A stretch of 45,754 nt of DNA from Gammaproteobacteria bacterium (GCA_027018875.1 JALUYA010000036.1:1-45754); one strand, 5' to 3'; positions 34,910 through 43,131 are shown, numbered from the stretch's first letter. The notes: generated from the sequence alone by a model not told the origin. Numbers and translations are program-made.

Positions 34910-35754
34910 ACATCTGGCCGGCACCCGCTAAGCTGAATTTGTTTCTACATGTCACGGGGCGACGGGGCGACGGCTACCACGAGCTATCGACCGCTTTTCA
35001 GTTTATCGATCTGTGCGACCGGTTAAGATTCAGCCCCCGGGAAGACCGGGAGGTTCGGCTTCTGAATGGGGTTGCCGGGGTTCGGGAGGAGCAGAACCTG
35101 GTCGTGCGCGCGATCCATGCGCTGCGCAAGTCCGCGGCGCTTGACCGGGGTGTTGATGTCCGGCTCGACAAGCGCATTCCCCAGGGAGCGGGCCTCGGGG
35201 GAGGCAGTTCCGATGCAGCGACGACCCTGGTGGCGTTGAACGCGATCTGGGGATTGGGCCTTAGGCCGCGGGCATTGATGACTCTCGGGCTTACCTTGGG
35301 GGCGGATGTGCCGGTATTCATCGGGGGCCTGGCAGCTTATGCCGAAGGGGTGGGCGAACAACTGGTCCCGATGGACTTTCCCGAGTTCTGGTACGTGGTC
35401 ATAAACCCGGGGGTGGAGGTGGCGACCGAGGTGATTTTTCAGGCACCGGAATTGACACGCGATTCACTACCCGCGAAAATATACAATTCTCCGTTCGATG
35501 GAACACGCAATGATTGCGAGCCGGTGGTTGTGCGGCTCTACCCGGAGGTAGCCAAGGCGCTTGACTGGTTGCGGGCGCGCGGAGAAGCTCGGCTCACAGG
35601 TACCGGTGCCTGTATCTTTACTTGGCGGACGAGTCGGAGGCAGGCCGTTGACCTCGCCGCGTCCGTGCCTTCACCCTGGAGCGCCTGGGTAGCGCGAGGG
35701 TGCAACCGCTCGCCGCTGATAAGCCGGCTGCGGGATAAGGCTATATATGCATAA
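34906..35754 (+). CDS. ispE: 4-diphosphocytidyl-2-C-methyl-D-erythritol kinase
   Basis: A GHMP kinase phosphorylating CDP-ME in the MEP pathway. It has 282 residues from ATG 34906. The N-terminus WPAPAKLNLFLHVTGRRGDGYHEL is typical (residues about 3-26). The ATP-binding glycine loop IPQGAGLGGGSSDAATTLVAL lies at about 87-107, and the catalytic Asp region LGADVPVFIGG at about 132-142. The C-terminal LTGTGACIFT is the third GHMP motif. The upstream open frame from 34780 overlaps lolB and is not part of the protein. With ispH, two MEP-pathway genes lie in this window. Confidence 0.96.
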   Translation: MNIWPAPAKLNLFLHVTGRRGDGYHELSTAFQFIDLCDRLRFSPREDREVRLLNGVAGVREEQNLVVRAIHALRKSAALDRGVDVRLDKRIPQGAGLGGGSSDAATTLVALNAIWGLGLRPRALMTLGLTLGADVPVFIGGLAAYAEGVGEQLVPMDFPEFWYVVINPGVEVATEVIFQAPELTRDSLPAKIYNSPFDGTRNDCEPVVVRLYPEVAKALDWLRARGEARLTGTGACIFTWRTSRRQAVDLAASVPSPWSAWVARGCNRSPLISRLRDKAIYA

Positions 35755-35837
35755 GCGCAGGGAGTTATCCAGACAGGTGAAGCGGAATGCCAGAGGTTGG
35801 GAGTCATCCCAGTGTCATGGGATGCCGGGAATAAAAA

Positions 35838-35912
35838 TGGGGCGTAGCCAAGCGGTAAGGCACGGGGTTTTGATCCCCGCATTCCCAGGTTCGAATCCTG
35901 GCGCCCCAACCA
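35838..35912 (+). tRNA. tRNA-Gln (UUG)
   Basis: A complete 75-nt cloverleaf with encoded CCA. Acceptor TGGGGCG pairs with CGCCCCA, discriminator A. The anticodon loop TTTTGAT inside CGGGG/CCCCG gives anticodon UUG. The T arm is CCAGG TTCGAAT CCTGG. Its position between ispE and prs is conserved in gammaproteobacteria. The spacer 35755-35837 contains a 7-bp inverted repeat (35805-35824) without a T run, and 35913-36141 shows no gene. Confidence 0.98.
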
Positions 35913-36141
35913 CTGTTGATTGGGTGTAGTTGGTATGTATCGCCGGTTATGCCGAAATAAACGGACGGTTCCGATGCTCGGGCTGCATCGGTGCGGGCGG
36001 TTTCGAGCCCCCGGCCGGGAGTACCGGGATCGTATGAGGAATACCACCCGGTAAGAGGTTGGCGGCAGGTAATTGGGAGCTGGTACTGTGATGATGGATG
36101 GGAATCGCCAGGGTGGGGAACGGGGGAGGCCGATTAGCGAC

Positions 36142-37080
36142 ATGATGGTTTTTGCGGGTAATGCGAATCCACGCTTGGCGTCCGATATAGTCGCTTCACT
36201 GGGCTCGTCGCTCGGCAAGATCAACGTGGGTCGTTTCAGCGACGGCGAGATCATGGTCGAAGTACTGGAAAATGTACGCGGTCGAGATGCGTTTGTATTG
36301 CAGCCGACCTGCCCGCCGACCAATGAAAATCTGATGGAACTCCTGGTCATTGTTGATACCCTACGCCGGGCTTCGGCGGCACGCATCACAACGGTGATCC
36401 CTTATTTCGGTTACTCTCGCCAAGATCGCAGGCCGCGTTCGCTGCGGGTGCCCATCACGGCGAAACTGGTGGCCAACCTGCTTACGCACTCGGGGGTGGA
36501 CCGGGTGCTGACCGTGGATATTCATGCCGACCAGATCCAGGGGTTTTTCGATATTCCCTTTGACAACGTCCATGCTTCACCGATTCTATTGTCGGATCTG
36601 TGGAAGCGGGACTATCCGGATTTGATCGTGGTCTCACCAGACGTGGGCGGTGTGGCGCGGGCCCGGGCATTGGCCAAGCGGCTGGATGATGCCGATCTTG
36701 CGATTATCGACAAGCGTCGTCCCCGGCCGAATGAATCGCGGGTGATGAACATCATCGGCGAGGTGAGCGGGCGCACCTGTGTGATTGTCGACGACATGGT
36801 TGACACGGCGGGTACGCTGTGCCAGGCGGCGAAGGCATTAAAGGATAACGGTGCGGTGCGCGTAGTGGCCTACATTACCCACCCGGTACTGTCGGGGAAC
36901 GCCGTGGAGCGCATCGGCGCGTCCGCACTCGATGAATTGGTCGTAACCGATACCATATCCCTGCGGCAGGATGCGGTAGCCTGTGGCAAGATTCGCCAAT
37001 TGTCGATTGCCGAAATTATGGCCGAGACCATGCGCAGGATCAGTGACGAGGAATCGGTTTCCTCGCTATACGTGGATTAA
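36142..37080 (+). CDS. prs: Ribose-phosphate pyrophosphokinase
   Basis: Makes PRPP from ribose-5-phosphate and ATP for nucleotide, His and Trp synthesis. It is 312 residues from ATG 36142 (E. coli 315). The N-terminal [13 protein letters not shown] and [12 protein letters not shown] are conserved. [20 protein letters not shown] (about 96-115) is the ATP flexible loop, [15 protein letters not shown] the effector region, and [13 protein letters not shown] (about 213-225) the PRPP-binding Asp-Asp motif. The frame stays open upstream to TTG 36073, with an ATG at 36091 and the stronger-looking GGGAG before it. An extended start (17-23 residues) is therefore possible but unlike the family. A weak GGGGGAGG precedes 36142. 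Confidence 0.94.
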   Translation: MMVFAGNANPRLASDIVASLGSSLGKINVGRFSDGEIMVEVLENVRGRDAFVLQPTCPPTNENLMELLVIVDTLRRASAARITTVIPYFGYSRQDRRPRSLRVPITAKLVANLLTHSGVDRVLTVDIHADQIQGFFDIPFDNVHASPILLSDLWKRDYPDLIVVSPDVGGVARARALAKRLDDADLAIIDKRRPRPNESRVMNIIGEVSGRTCVIVDDMVDTAGTLCQAAKALKDNGAVRVVAYITHPVLSGNAVERIGASALDELVVTDTISLRQDAVACGKIRQLSIAEIMAETMRRISDEESVSSLYVD

Positions 37081-37174
37081 TCGTCTGGAGATATCGAATT
37101 TTATGGCTTTGATCTGGTCGCGGATCGAGCCGAAGCGAACGCGAAAGCGTTCATTGCCAAGGAGGTATGATTAA

Positions 37175-37867
37175 ATGACTAACGAGTTTATGCTCAAGGC
37201 CGAGCCGAGAACCGATGCAGGGAAAGGTGCGAGCCGCCGCCTGCGCCGGCAAGGGCGAGTACCCGCGATTCTTTACGGGGGGGGAGGCAAGGTGCTGGCG
37301 CTTAGCCTGAACCAGAGTGACCTGGCCCACAATTTGCATAACGAGGCCTTCCACTCGCACATTCTGACGATCAAAATCGGCAGAAAATCGGAGAAGGTGA
37401 TTCTCAAGGACGTGCAGGCGCATCCCTTCAAACCCGATGTTTTGCATGTCGATCTGATGCGTGTCGTTGCCAACAAGGAAATCACCATGATCGTGCCCCT
37501 GCATTTTGTGGGGGTGGAGTCGTCGCCGGGCGTCAGGCAGGGCGGCGTGTTCTCCCGTAATGTCGTGGAAGTCGAAATTCAGTGTCTGCCGAAAAATTTA
37601 CCGGAGTTTCTCGAGGTCGACGTTTCGGGGCTCGATATCGGCGATGCCCTGCATTTGTCGGATATTCCCTTGCCCCCGGGCGTGGTATTGGCGGCACCGG
37701 TAAGCGATGGGGATAGTGAACGCAATGTAACCGTAGCCGCAATCCATCACGCGCGGGTAACGAGCGAGGAAGAGCCGGCGGCCGGAACCGCCGAAGCCAC
37801 GGCCGAGGAGGTTGCTGCAGGAGTAACGAAGGAGCCCGGGGACAAGGCGAGTGAGCCGGCGGCCTGA
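37175..37867 (+). CDS. rplY: 50S ribosomal protein L25 / Ctc (long form)
   Basis: Binds 5S rRNA on the large subunit. The long form has two domains: an N-terminal L25 barrel (EPRTDAGKGASRRLRRQGRV, within residues 9-28) and a C-terminal TL5/Ctc beta domain (VGVESSPGVRQGGVFSR, then EVDVSGLDIGDALHLSDI). It ends in an acidic Ala/Glu-rich tail, residues about 193-230. The long Ctc form is typical outside enterics. AAGGAGG sits 9-10 bp before ATG 37175. It is followed by pth after 35 bp, the usual order. A G8 run is at 37277-37284 within the codons for YGGGGK. Confidence 0.97.
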   Translation: MTNEFMLKAEPRTDAGKGASRRLRRQGRVPAILYGGGGKVLALSLNQSDLAHNLHNEAFHSHILTIKIGRKSEKVILKDVQAHPFKPDVLHVDLMRVVANKEITMIVPLHFVGVESSPGVRQGGVFSRNVVEVEIQCLPKNLPEFLEVDVSGLDIGDALHLSDIPLPPGVVLAAPVSDGDSERNVTVAAIHHARVTSEEEPAAGTAEATAEEVAAGVTKEPGDKASEPAA

Positions 37868-37902
37868 AACGGCTTGCCGGGTGGTGATCGGTTAGTCGGC
37901 TC

Positions 37903-38493
37903 GTGGTGGAAGTTCGTATTCGTGCCATTGTCGGGCTGGGCAATCCGGGTGCGGAATATCTGCGGACCCGGCATAACCTGGGTTTCTGGTTTGTCGATAT
38001 TCTGGCTGCCGAGCGGCGTGCCGATTTTCGTTCGGCGCGGCGTCTCCATGGCGTTACCGCCAAGGTGACGATCGATGGGCATGATGTGCTGCTGGTGAAA
38101 CCCGATACCTACATGAATCGCAGTGGAATCGCACTGCGAGCGCTGGCGGATTACTTTAAGTACAGCCCCCGAGAAATTCTGGTGGTCCACGATGATCTGG
38201 ATTTGCCGGTGGGCACGGTGCGTTGTAAGCGTGATGGGGGGCATGGTGGGCACAACGGATTGCGCGATATTATCCGTCATCTCGGCGCGGAATTTCCCCG
38301 CCTGCGGATCGGTATCGGGCATCCTGAGGAGCAGCGCCCGGTGCTGGACTATGTGTTGGGGATACCCTCGCGGGAGGAGGAAGAATTGCTCATGAACGGT
38401 ATCGCTGCGGCGCATGCCGAACTGCCGCATCTCCTTGCGGGGGATTACGCGGCGGCTATGCGGATGCTGCATCGCCGTGAAGCGGGCACCTGA
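37903..38493 (+). CDS. pth: Peptidyl-tRNA hydrolase
   Basis: Recycles peptidyl-tRNA dropped from ribosomes. The 196 residues contain GLGNPGAEYLRTRHNLGF with the binding Asn14 and catalytic His24, and LVKPDTYMNRSG. VVHDDLDLPVG (catalytic Asp) and GGHGGHNGLRDI (about 109-120) complete the active site. The start is GTG 37903 or the GTG at 37906; no ATG lies near the conserved beginning. It is followed after 3 bp by ychF, the standard rplY–pth–ychF cluster. Confidence 0.97.
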   Translation: MVEVRIRAIVGLGNPGAEYLRTRHNLGFWFVDILAAERRADFRSARRLHGVTAKVTIDGHDVLLVKPDTYMNRSGIALRALADYFKYSPREILVVHDDLDLPVGTVRCKRDGGHGGHNGLRDIIRHLGAEFPRLRIGIGHPEEQRPVLDYVLGIPSREEEELLMNGIAAAHAELPHLLAGDYAAAMRMLHRREAGT

Positions 38494-38496
38494 ACG

Positions 38497-39591
38497 GTGG
38501 CGCTGCGCATCGGCATCGTCGGCTTGCCCAATGTCGGGAAATCGACACTATTCAATGCCCTGACCCGGGCGGAGATCGCGGCGGAGAATTATCCTTTCTG
38601 CACCATTGATCCGAATGTGGGCGTGGTTCCCGTGCCCGACCCGCGCCTCGACGCTCTCGCCGAGATTGTCCATCCCGCAAAGATCGTTCCTACCACGATC
38701 GAGTTTGTCGATATCGCAGGCCTGGTCTCGGGAGCGGCCCAGGGTGAGGGCCTTGGCAATCAGTTCCTTGGGCATATCCGCGAGACCCACGCCATTGCGC
38801 ATGTGGTACGTGCATTCTCGGATGACGAGGTGGTTCATGTTGCCGGGCGGGTTGACCCCGTTGCCGATATCGAGACGATCGATACCGAGCTTGCGTTGGC
38901 CGATCTTGAAACGGTCGAACGGGCGTTGAATCGGGCCGAAAAGTTGGTCCGATCCGGCGATAAATCCGCGCGAGCGAGGCACGAAGCCTTAGGCAAGATC
39001 TCGATGGCGCTCGAAGCCGGGCATGCGGCGCGCACGGCCGTACTCGATGTGGATGAACGGGCGCTGGTGCGGGATCTGAACCTATTGACATTCAAACCGG
39101 TGTTGTTTATTGCCAACGTGGATGAGGCCGGGGCCGAGGACGAGAATTCATTACTGGGGCAGGTGCGCGCCCATGCCGAACGCGAAGGAGCCCAGGTGGT
39201 CGCGGTTTCAGCTCGGCTCGAAGCCGAGTTGGGAGAACTGGAAGAGGCCGAGCGGCAGGAGTTTCTAGCCGCAGTTGGACTTACCGAGCCGGGCCTGGAT
39301 CGGGTGGTTCGGGCCGCCTATCGACTTCTGGATCTGGAGACGTTTTTTACCGCCGGACCAAAGGAGGTACGGGCCTGGACCGTGTGCCGCGGAGCTACCG
39401 CCCCCGAAGCGGCGGGGGCGATTCATACCGATTTTGAAAAGGGATTCATCCGTGCCGAGGTTATTTCCTACCAGGACTATGTTGCCTTTCGAGGCGAAGC
39501 GGGCGTACGCGAAGCGGGACACTGGCGGCTGGAAGGTAGGGACTATGTCGTTGCCGAAGGCGACGTGATGCATTTTCGATTCAATATTTAA
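38497..39591 (+). CDS. ychF: Redox-regulated ATPase YchF (OLA1 family)
   Basis: A 364-residue Obg-like P-loop protein that binds ATP and the ribosome. G1 motif GLPNVGKST (about 8-16), and FVDIAGLVSGAAQGEGLGN, which includes the G3 motif (about 69-87), are conserved. The altered G4 FIANVDE (NVDE instead of NKxD) explains ATP preference. A coiled-coil arm spans about 120-180. A C-terminal TGS domain (ETFFTAGPKEVRAWTVCRG) ends FRFNI. The GTG 38497 start lies 3 bp after pth. The following 194 bp up to tRNA-Met has no gene. Confidence 0.97.
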   Translation: MALRIGIVGLPNVGKSTLFNALTRAEIAAENYPFCTIDPNVGVVPVPDPRLDALAEIVHPAKIVPTTIEFVDIAGLVSGAAQGEGLGNQFLGHIRETHAIAHVVRAFSDDEVVHVAGRVDPVADIETIDTELALADLETVERALNRAEKLVRSGDKSARARHEALGKISMALEAGHAARTAVLDVDERALVRDLNLLTFKPVLFIANVDEAGAEDENSLLGQVRAHAEREGAQVVAVSARLEAELGELEEAERQEFLAAVGLTEPGLDRVVRAAYRLLDLETFFTAGPKEVRAWTVCRGATAPEAAGAIHTDFEKGFIRAEVISYQDYVAFRGEAGVREAGHWRLEGRDYVVAEGDVMHFRFNI

Positions 39592-39785
39592 GTCTCGGTG
39601 GGATGCGGGGCTCTCCGGTACTGCCCTGGGCTGAGAATCCCGAAGCACGGATACGGCGTTCATTCCGGTTTATCGACCGTGGTAAATAATCGGGGTGTTT
39701 CCCGGTGCCGGTCGGGAGAGAGAAACGCCTCGGTCGGGCCAGGTTGACGTATCCCCGAAGAATCGCGGAAAATATATAGCCTTAC

Positions 39786-39862
39786 GGCTACGTAGCTCAG
39801 CCGGTTAGAGCGCGGCACTCATAATGCTGAGGTCGGTGGTTCGAGTCCACCCGTAGCCACCA
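39786..39862 (+). tRNA. tRNA-Met (CAU, elongator)
   Basis: A 77-nt cloverleaf with encoded CCA, very close to E. coli elongator tRNA-Met. Acceptor GGCTACG pairs with CGTAGCC. The anticodon loop CTCATAA sits on stem CGGCA/TGCTG. The T arm is GGTGG TTCGAGT CCACC. A TTGACG hexamer (39744-39749) is a candidate -35, but no well-spaced -10 is clear. Its 3' end from 39848 onward is duplicated at 45573, so it is the attachment site of the element that follows and is regenerated intact by the integration. Confidence 0.98.
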
Positions 39863-39886
39863 TTAACCCTTCCAAGCGCTTCCAGA
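39848..39886 (+). repeat. attL: left 39-bp direct repeat in the tRNA-Met 3' end
   Basis: Identical over 39 bp to 45573-45611 (offset 5725 bp). It covers the last 15 nt of tRNA-Met, including the CCA, and 24 bp beyond. It contains the small palindrome AAGCGCTT. A tRNA-3'-end direct repeat bounding a tyrosine integrase is the classic signature of site-specific integration. Confidence 0.93.
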
Positions 39887-39975
39887 GACTTCCAGCAAAA
39901 CGGCCTGCAAGCCCGATATATCAACGAAAACCGTACCTAGGCGTTCCACACGATACCGCTTGAAGCTAGCGTCAT

Positions 39976-40052
39976 TTGTGAGTAAACTTGTGAGTAAGAT
40001 GCCTTGCGGTTCCCGATTGAGCCGCACTTTACTCACACGGGGTTACTCACAT
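39976..40052. repeat. Candidate integrase arm-type sites, left end
   Basis: TTGTGAGTAA occurs at 39976-39985 and 39988-39997 (12-bp period). Inverted copies with 9 of 10 matches, TTACTCACAC (40029-40038) and TTACTCACAT (40043-40052), follow. The last covers the integrase ATG. The same pair with the same 12-bp period recurs at the right end, so these are likely arm-binding sites, and the inner ones may also repress int. Confidence 0.7.
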
Positions 40053-41262
40053 GCTGACAAACAGGAAGCTGCAAAGCCTGAAACCGCGCAAGGCGGTGTA
40101 TCGCGTAGCCGATGCAAGAGGTTTGTGTATCGAGGTGCGGCCTACGGGAGCGCTGTACTGGCGCTATCGCTATCGCTGCGCCGGGAAGGCCAAAATGCTG
40201 AGCCTGGGCACTTATCCGGCGGTCTCGCTGGCCGAGGCCCGCCTGAAACGCGACAAGGCCCACAAACAGCTTGCCCAAGGCAAAGACCCCGCCACAGTGC
40301 GCAAGGCTGCCGAGGCGGAGCGTGCCAAGGCGGCGCGTGACAGCTTCGAGGCCGTGGCCCGCGAGTGGTACGCCATGCAGCGCGAGGCATGGGCTGAAAA
40401 CTACCGCGACAAGGTGCTGGCACGGCTGGAAAACGACCTGTTGCCTTACCTTGGGAGTCGCCCCGTGGCTGAGATAAAAGCGCCCGAGTTGTTGCAGGTA
40501 CTTCGGCGGGTGGAGTCGCGCGGGGCGGTTGAGACGGCCTACAGGGAGCTGCGTATTGCCGGGCAGGTATTCCGCTATGCCGTGGCGACAGGCAGGGCCG
40601 AGCGCGATCCTTCGGGCGATCTGAAAGGAGCGCTCAAGCCGCACACGTCGAAACACATGGCGAGCGTGACCGATCCCGTGCAGGTGGGCGAGGTGCTGCG
40701 CATGATCTGGCCTTACGACAGCCCCATTGTGGGCGCTGCGCTGAAACTCGGAGCCTATACCTTCGTGCGCCCCGGCGAGTTGCGCATGGCCGAATGGGCC
40801 GATATTGACCTTGACGCCGCCGAGTGGCGTTTTACCACCAGCAAGACAAAGACCGAGCATGTTGTGCCGCTCAGTCGGCAAGCCTTGGCGATACTGCGCG
40901 ACCTGCACCCGCTGACCGGTGCCGGGCGCTATGTGTTCCCAAGTGCTCGCGGTTCCAACCGGCCTATGTCCAACATGGCCGTGAATGCCGCGCTGCGCCG
41001 GGTGGGTATCGACAAGGACACGTTCACCGGCCACGGCTGGCGGGCAGCGGCACGGACGATGCTGGATGAAGTGCTGGGGTTTCGCCCGGACTGGATCGAA
41101 CACCAACTGGCGCATGCGGTACGCGACCCGAACGGACGCGCCTACAACCGAACGGCCTTCCTGCCTGAGCGGCACAAGATGATGCAGGCCTGGGCGGACT
41201 ATCTGGACAGCCTGCGCACCGGCGGCAACGTGGTCGCGTTGCGCGACAAGCGGGGCGCATGA
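40051..41262 (+). CDS. int: P4-type tyrosine integrase of the tRNA-Met element
   Basis: Catalyses site-specific recombination at the tRNA-Met attachment site. The 403 residues have an N-terminal DUF4102 arm-binding domain (about 5-80, including DARGLCIEVRPTGALYWRYR and the LSLGTYPAVSLAEAR motif). A SAM-like core-binding domain (about 98-180) and the catalytic domain follow. Catalytic residues visible are Arg240 in FVRPGELR, Lys265/267 in SKTKTEHVVPLS, His328 and Arg331 in GHGWRAAARTML, His355 and nucleophile Tyr365 in AYNRTAFL. The ending ERHKMMQAWADYLD is typical. All residues are intact, so it should be active. It lies 164 bp from attL and points into the element. Confidence 0.97.
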   Translation: MLTNRKLQSLKPRKAVYRVADARGLCIEVRPTGALYWRYRYRCAGKAKMLSLGTYPAVSLAEARLKRDKAHKQLAQGKDPATVRKAAEAERAKAARDSFEAVAREWYAMQREAWAENYRDKVLARLENDLLPYLGSRPVAEIKAPELLQVLRRVESRGAVETAYRELRIAGQVFRYAVATGRAERDPSGDLKGALKPHTSKHMASVTDPVQVGEVLRMIWPYDSPIVGAALKLGAYTFVRPGELRMAEWADIDLDAAEWRFTTSKTKTEHVVPLSRQALAILRDLHPLTGAGRYVFPSARGSNRPMSNMAVNAALRRVGIDKDTFTGHGWRAAARTMLDEVLGFRPDWIEHQLAHAVRDPNGRAYNRTAFLPERHKMMQAWADYLDSLRTGGNVVALRDKRGA

Positions 41263-41264
41263 GC

Positions 41265-41311
41265 TTGTCCGTAGCCTTCCTATACGTTACAATGTATTCC
41301 TAGTAGTTACA
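41265..41311 (+). promoter_or_regulatory. Promoter and possible operator of higBA
   Basis: TTGTCC (41265-41270) and TACAAT (41288-41293) are separated by 17 bp, a good sigma-70 match, 18 bp before the higB ATG. GTTACA occurs twice, at 41286-41291 (over the -10) and 41306-41311 (up to the start codon), exactly 20 bp apart. These could be HigA half-sites for autoregulation. Confidence 0.6.
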
Positions 41312-41589
41312 TGATCCGATCATTCCGGCACCGTGGACTTGAGCGTTTCTTTACCCGCGATGATGCGCGCGGCATTCCGGCCCGCCACCTGTCGCGCCTT
41401 GAGCGGATGCTGGATCGGCTGGACGCGGCAACGAGGCCCGGCGACATGAACCTGCCGGGTTACCGTTTCCACCTGCTGAAGGGCAAACGCAAAGGCACCT
41501 GTGCCGTGAGTGTATCGGGCAACTGGCGGCTGACCTTCCGCTTCGAGGGCGAAGACGCCGCCGACGTGAACCTTGAGGATTACCACTAA
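41311..41589 (+). CDS. higB: HigB-type toxin (RelE/ParE superfamily)
   Basis: A ribosome-dependent mRNA interferase toxin of a type II module, 92 residues. It starts IRSFRHRGLERFF (about residues 2-14). The conserved HLSRLERMLDRLDAA precedes LPGYRFHLLKGKRKGTCAVSV. It ends with NWRLTFRFEGEDAADVNLEDYH, the standard HigB sequence with the catalytic-side basic residues. Toxin-first order followed by the antitoxin with a 1-bp overlap (TAATG at 41587) is characteristic of higBA. The module probably stabilises the integrated element. Confidence 0.93.
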   Translation: MIRSFRHRGLERFFTRDDARGIPARHLSRLERMLDRLDAATRPGDMNLPGYRFHLLKGKRKGTCAVSVSGNWRLTFRFEGEDAADVNLEDYH

Positions 41590-41900
41590 TGGCAAAGAGT
41601 ATGAGAGACCCGAGGCGCAAGCCGACCCATCCGGGCGCGATCCTGCGTGAAGACGTACTGCCCGCGTTGGGCATGACGCAAGCGGAGTTTGCCCAGCGGT
41701 TGGGCGTCTCGCGTCTCAGCGTAAGCCAGCTATTGCATGAGAAGCGCGCCTGCACCCCGGAGATGGCTGCACGGCTGGCAAGGCTGCTCGGCACCAGCGC
41801 CGAATCGTGGCTTGCCATGCAGGCCGCTGTTGACCTGTGGCAGGTAAGGCAGGATGCGGGGCGCTTCAACCGGATAGCGCCGATCCGCGCGAGCGCATGA
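41589..41900 (+). CDS. higA: HigA-type antitoxin (XRE helix-turn-helix)
   Basis: The cognate antitoxin and autorepressor, 103 residues. PTHPGAILREDVLPALGMTQ (about 12-31) leads into an XRE-type helix-turn-helix, EFAQRLGVSRLSVSQLLHEK. The family hallmark SAESWLAMQAAVDLWQ (about 70-85) follows. The start overlaps the higB stop. The extra C-terminal tail RFNRIAPIRASA is longer than in some HigA proteins but ordinary. It should bind the operator region 41265-41311. The 92-bp spacer after it has no clear gene. Confidence 0.94.
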   Translation: MAKSMRDPRRKPTHPGAILREDVLPALGMTQAEFAQRLGVSRLSVSQLLHEKRACTPEMAARLARLLGTSAESWLAMQAAVDLWQVRQDAGRFNRIAPIRASA

Positions 41901-41992
41901 GTAACCGCCGCGCCTAGGGTAGCTCCCGAAAAGCCGGACATTCCCTGCCGGCCTGGCGCGGCACCTTTCAGGGAGCACGGAGGGAACGTGCA

Positions 41993-42490
41993 ATGCCAAG
42001 ACGCAAGCTGCGACTGGAACCGAACGAGCAGGAGCGAAAGGCACTCGCAGAGATCAAGCGTATTCACAAAGCAGGCGGGCGCGAGCTGAGCAAAGATGAG
42101 GCGCGCGAGCTACTCGAACGCACGCGCCACGTGCCGAGGCTGCCCGGCTACAAGGCGCGAATCAGGAATGGCAAGCCACAATACAAGCCGATGGGTTTCG
42201 GTCAATGGCGTGAGTATTCGCCGGTTGCGTATTGGCTCGCGAAGCAGGAAGCCGCTTATTTGACCGCTATCGAAAAAGCCAAGATCAAGCGCGTCGTGGG
42301 CGGCACCGAAGCAAGGCGAAGGCAAGGTGAGGAAACAAGGCAGCGGATCATCGCAGCATGGAACAACAGCACGCTGCCAGAGCACAACCGTGCGTCCGTG
42401 ATCGCGCGCAAGCTCGGCGTGTCTGCAAGGCGCGTCAGGCAAGTCATACAAAGCTCGAAAAAGCAGCACGCGGAAGAAAAACGGAAATAA
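41993..42490 (+). CDS. Unknown basic protein with C-terminal helix-turn-helix
   Basis: 165 residues, strongly basic. The start is supported by GGAGG 9-10 bp ahead of ATG 41993. The N-terminal half has an alternating charged helix (ALAEIKRIHKAGGRELSKDE) and a Pro/Arg-rich linker. The C-terminal part has a resolvase-like or sigma-like HTH: NRASVIARKLGVSARRVRQV (about 131-150), followed by a Lys-rich tail. It is not one I recognise. Located between higBA and alpA, it may regulate the element or contact its DNA, but that is inference. Confidence 0.65.
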   Translation: MPRRKLRLEPNEQERKALAEIKRIHKAGGRELSKDEARELLERTRHVPRLPGYKARIRNGKPQYKPMGFGQWREYSPVAYWLAKQEAAYLTAIEKAKIKRVVGGTEARRRQGEETRQRIIAAWNNSTLPEHNRASVIARKLGVSARRVRQVIQSSKKQHAEEKRK

Positions 42491-42562
42491 CCGGCGGTAC
42501 ACAATGGCGCCTATTCCGGATGGCGCCTAACTTGTTCCCAAGCTTACAAAACGAGGTTTGCA

Positions 42563-42757
42563 ATGGAGACCGAGGATCGCCTGCTTCGAAGGAAAGACGT
42601 CGAAAAAATCGTCGGCGTCTCGCGCAGTTGGATTTACAGCCGAATGCTCGAAGGCGGTTTCCCGAGGCCGGTTCGGATCGGTCGGCAGTCCGTGCGTTGG
42701 CGCGAGTCCGAAGTGCGCGGCTGGATCGCCGAGCGCGCCGAAGGGTCGCAACGATGA
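42563..42757 (+). CDS. alpA: AlpA-family regulator (excisionase-like)
   Basis: A 64-residue winged-helix protein: LLRRKDVEKIVGVSRSWIYS (about 7-26), then GFPRPVRIGRQSVRWRESEV, then a short tail GWIAERA. This is the AlpA/MerR-like phage-regulator pattern, found beside P4-type integrases, where it activates or directs excision. ATG 42563 is preceded by weak purines (AACGAGGTTTGCA). Its stop overlaps the ATG of the next gene (ATGA, 42754-42757). The ORF is an intact length for the family. Confidence 0.92.
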   Translation: METEDRLLRRKDVEKIVGVSRSWIYSRMLEGGFPRPVRIGRQSVRWRESEVRGWIAERAEGSQR

Positions 42758-43131
42758 GCGCGCGCCGACTGCCGCCGTACGGGCGCGAGTTGCGGGAATG
42801 GCTAGCTGCCGATCCGCGTCCCTGGCGCTGGGGCTGCAACGGTAAAACCGCGTGCATTTCGATCGGAATTGGCTCGCGCGCATGGGAGTGGGCGCGCGCG
42901 TGGCATGAACGGCGTCTGGTGTTGATTGTGCCGAACGGCGTAGCCCCGAGCACCTTCGATTGGAGATTGTGCGCCGGCTGCGGTCCCATCCTTATCGCTC
43001 GTTGCGGCGAGGTGGCCGAGGGCGAGATTGACCGTGTTGCCCGCGCGATGATGCGAGATGGCGTGCGCCGCGTGCTCGAACTCGGAACGATGGATGAGTT
43101 TTTTGCCGAGGAGGTGCCCCGTGCCGCGTGA
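42754..43131 (+). CDS. Conserved-looking protein of unknown function upstream of the RepA-like ATPase
   Basis: 125 residues from ATG 42754, coupled to alpA by ATGA and overlapping the next gene's GTG start by 11 bp. It opens LPPYGRELREWLAADPRPWR and has a paired Cys segment WRLCAGCGPILIARCGE (about 70-87). It then runs RVARAMMRDGVRRVLEL. I recall proteins of this type preceding RepA-like helicases in small integrative elements, but no function is assigned. The CxxC plus a third Cys could bind metal; this is inference. Confidence 0.7.
   Translation: MSARRLPPYGRELREWLAADPRPWRWGCNGKTACISIGIGSRAWEWARAWHERRLVLIVPNGVAPSTFDWRLCAGCGPILIARCGEVAEGEIDRVARAMMRDGVRRVLELGTMDEFFAEEVPRAA

Noticed and set aside
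35805-35824. Inverted repeat CATCCCA/TGGGATG before tRNA-Gln as a terminator
   Set aside because: Only 7 bp, no T run, and it lies just before a tRNA that must be transcribed.
36073-36141. Extended N-terminus for Prs
   Set aside because: Residues before [10 protein letters not shown] have no counterpart in the family; kept only as an alternative start.
40033-41175. 380-codon frame antisense to the integrase gene
   Set aside because: Shadow of int, whose catalytic residues are all intact on the plus strand.
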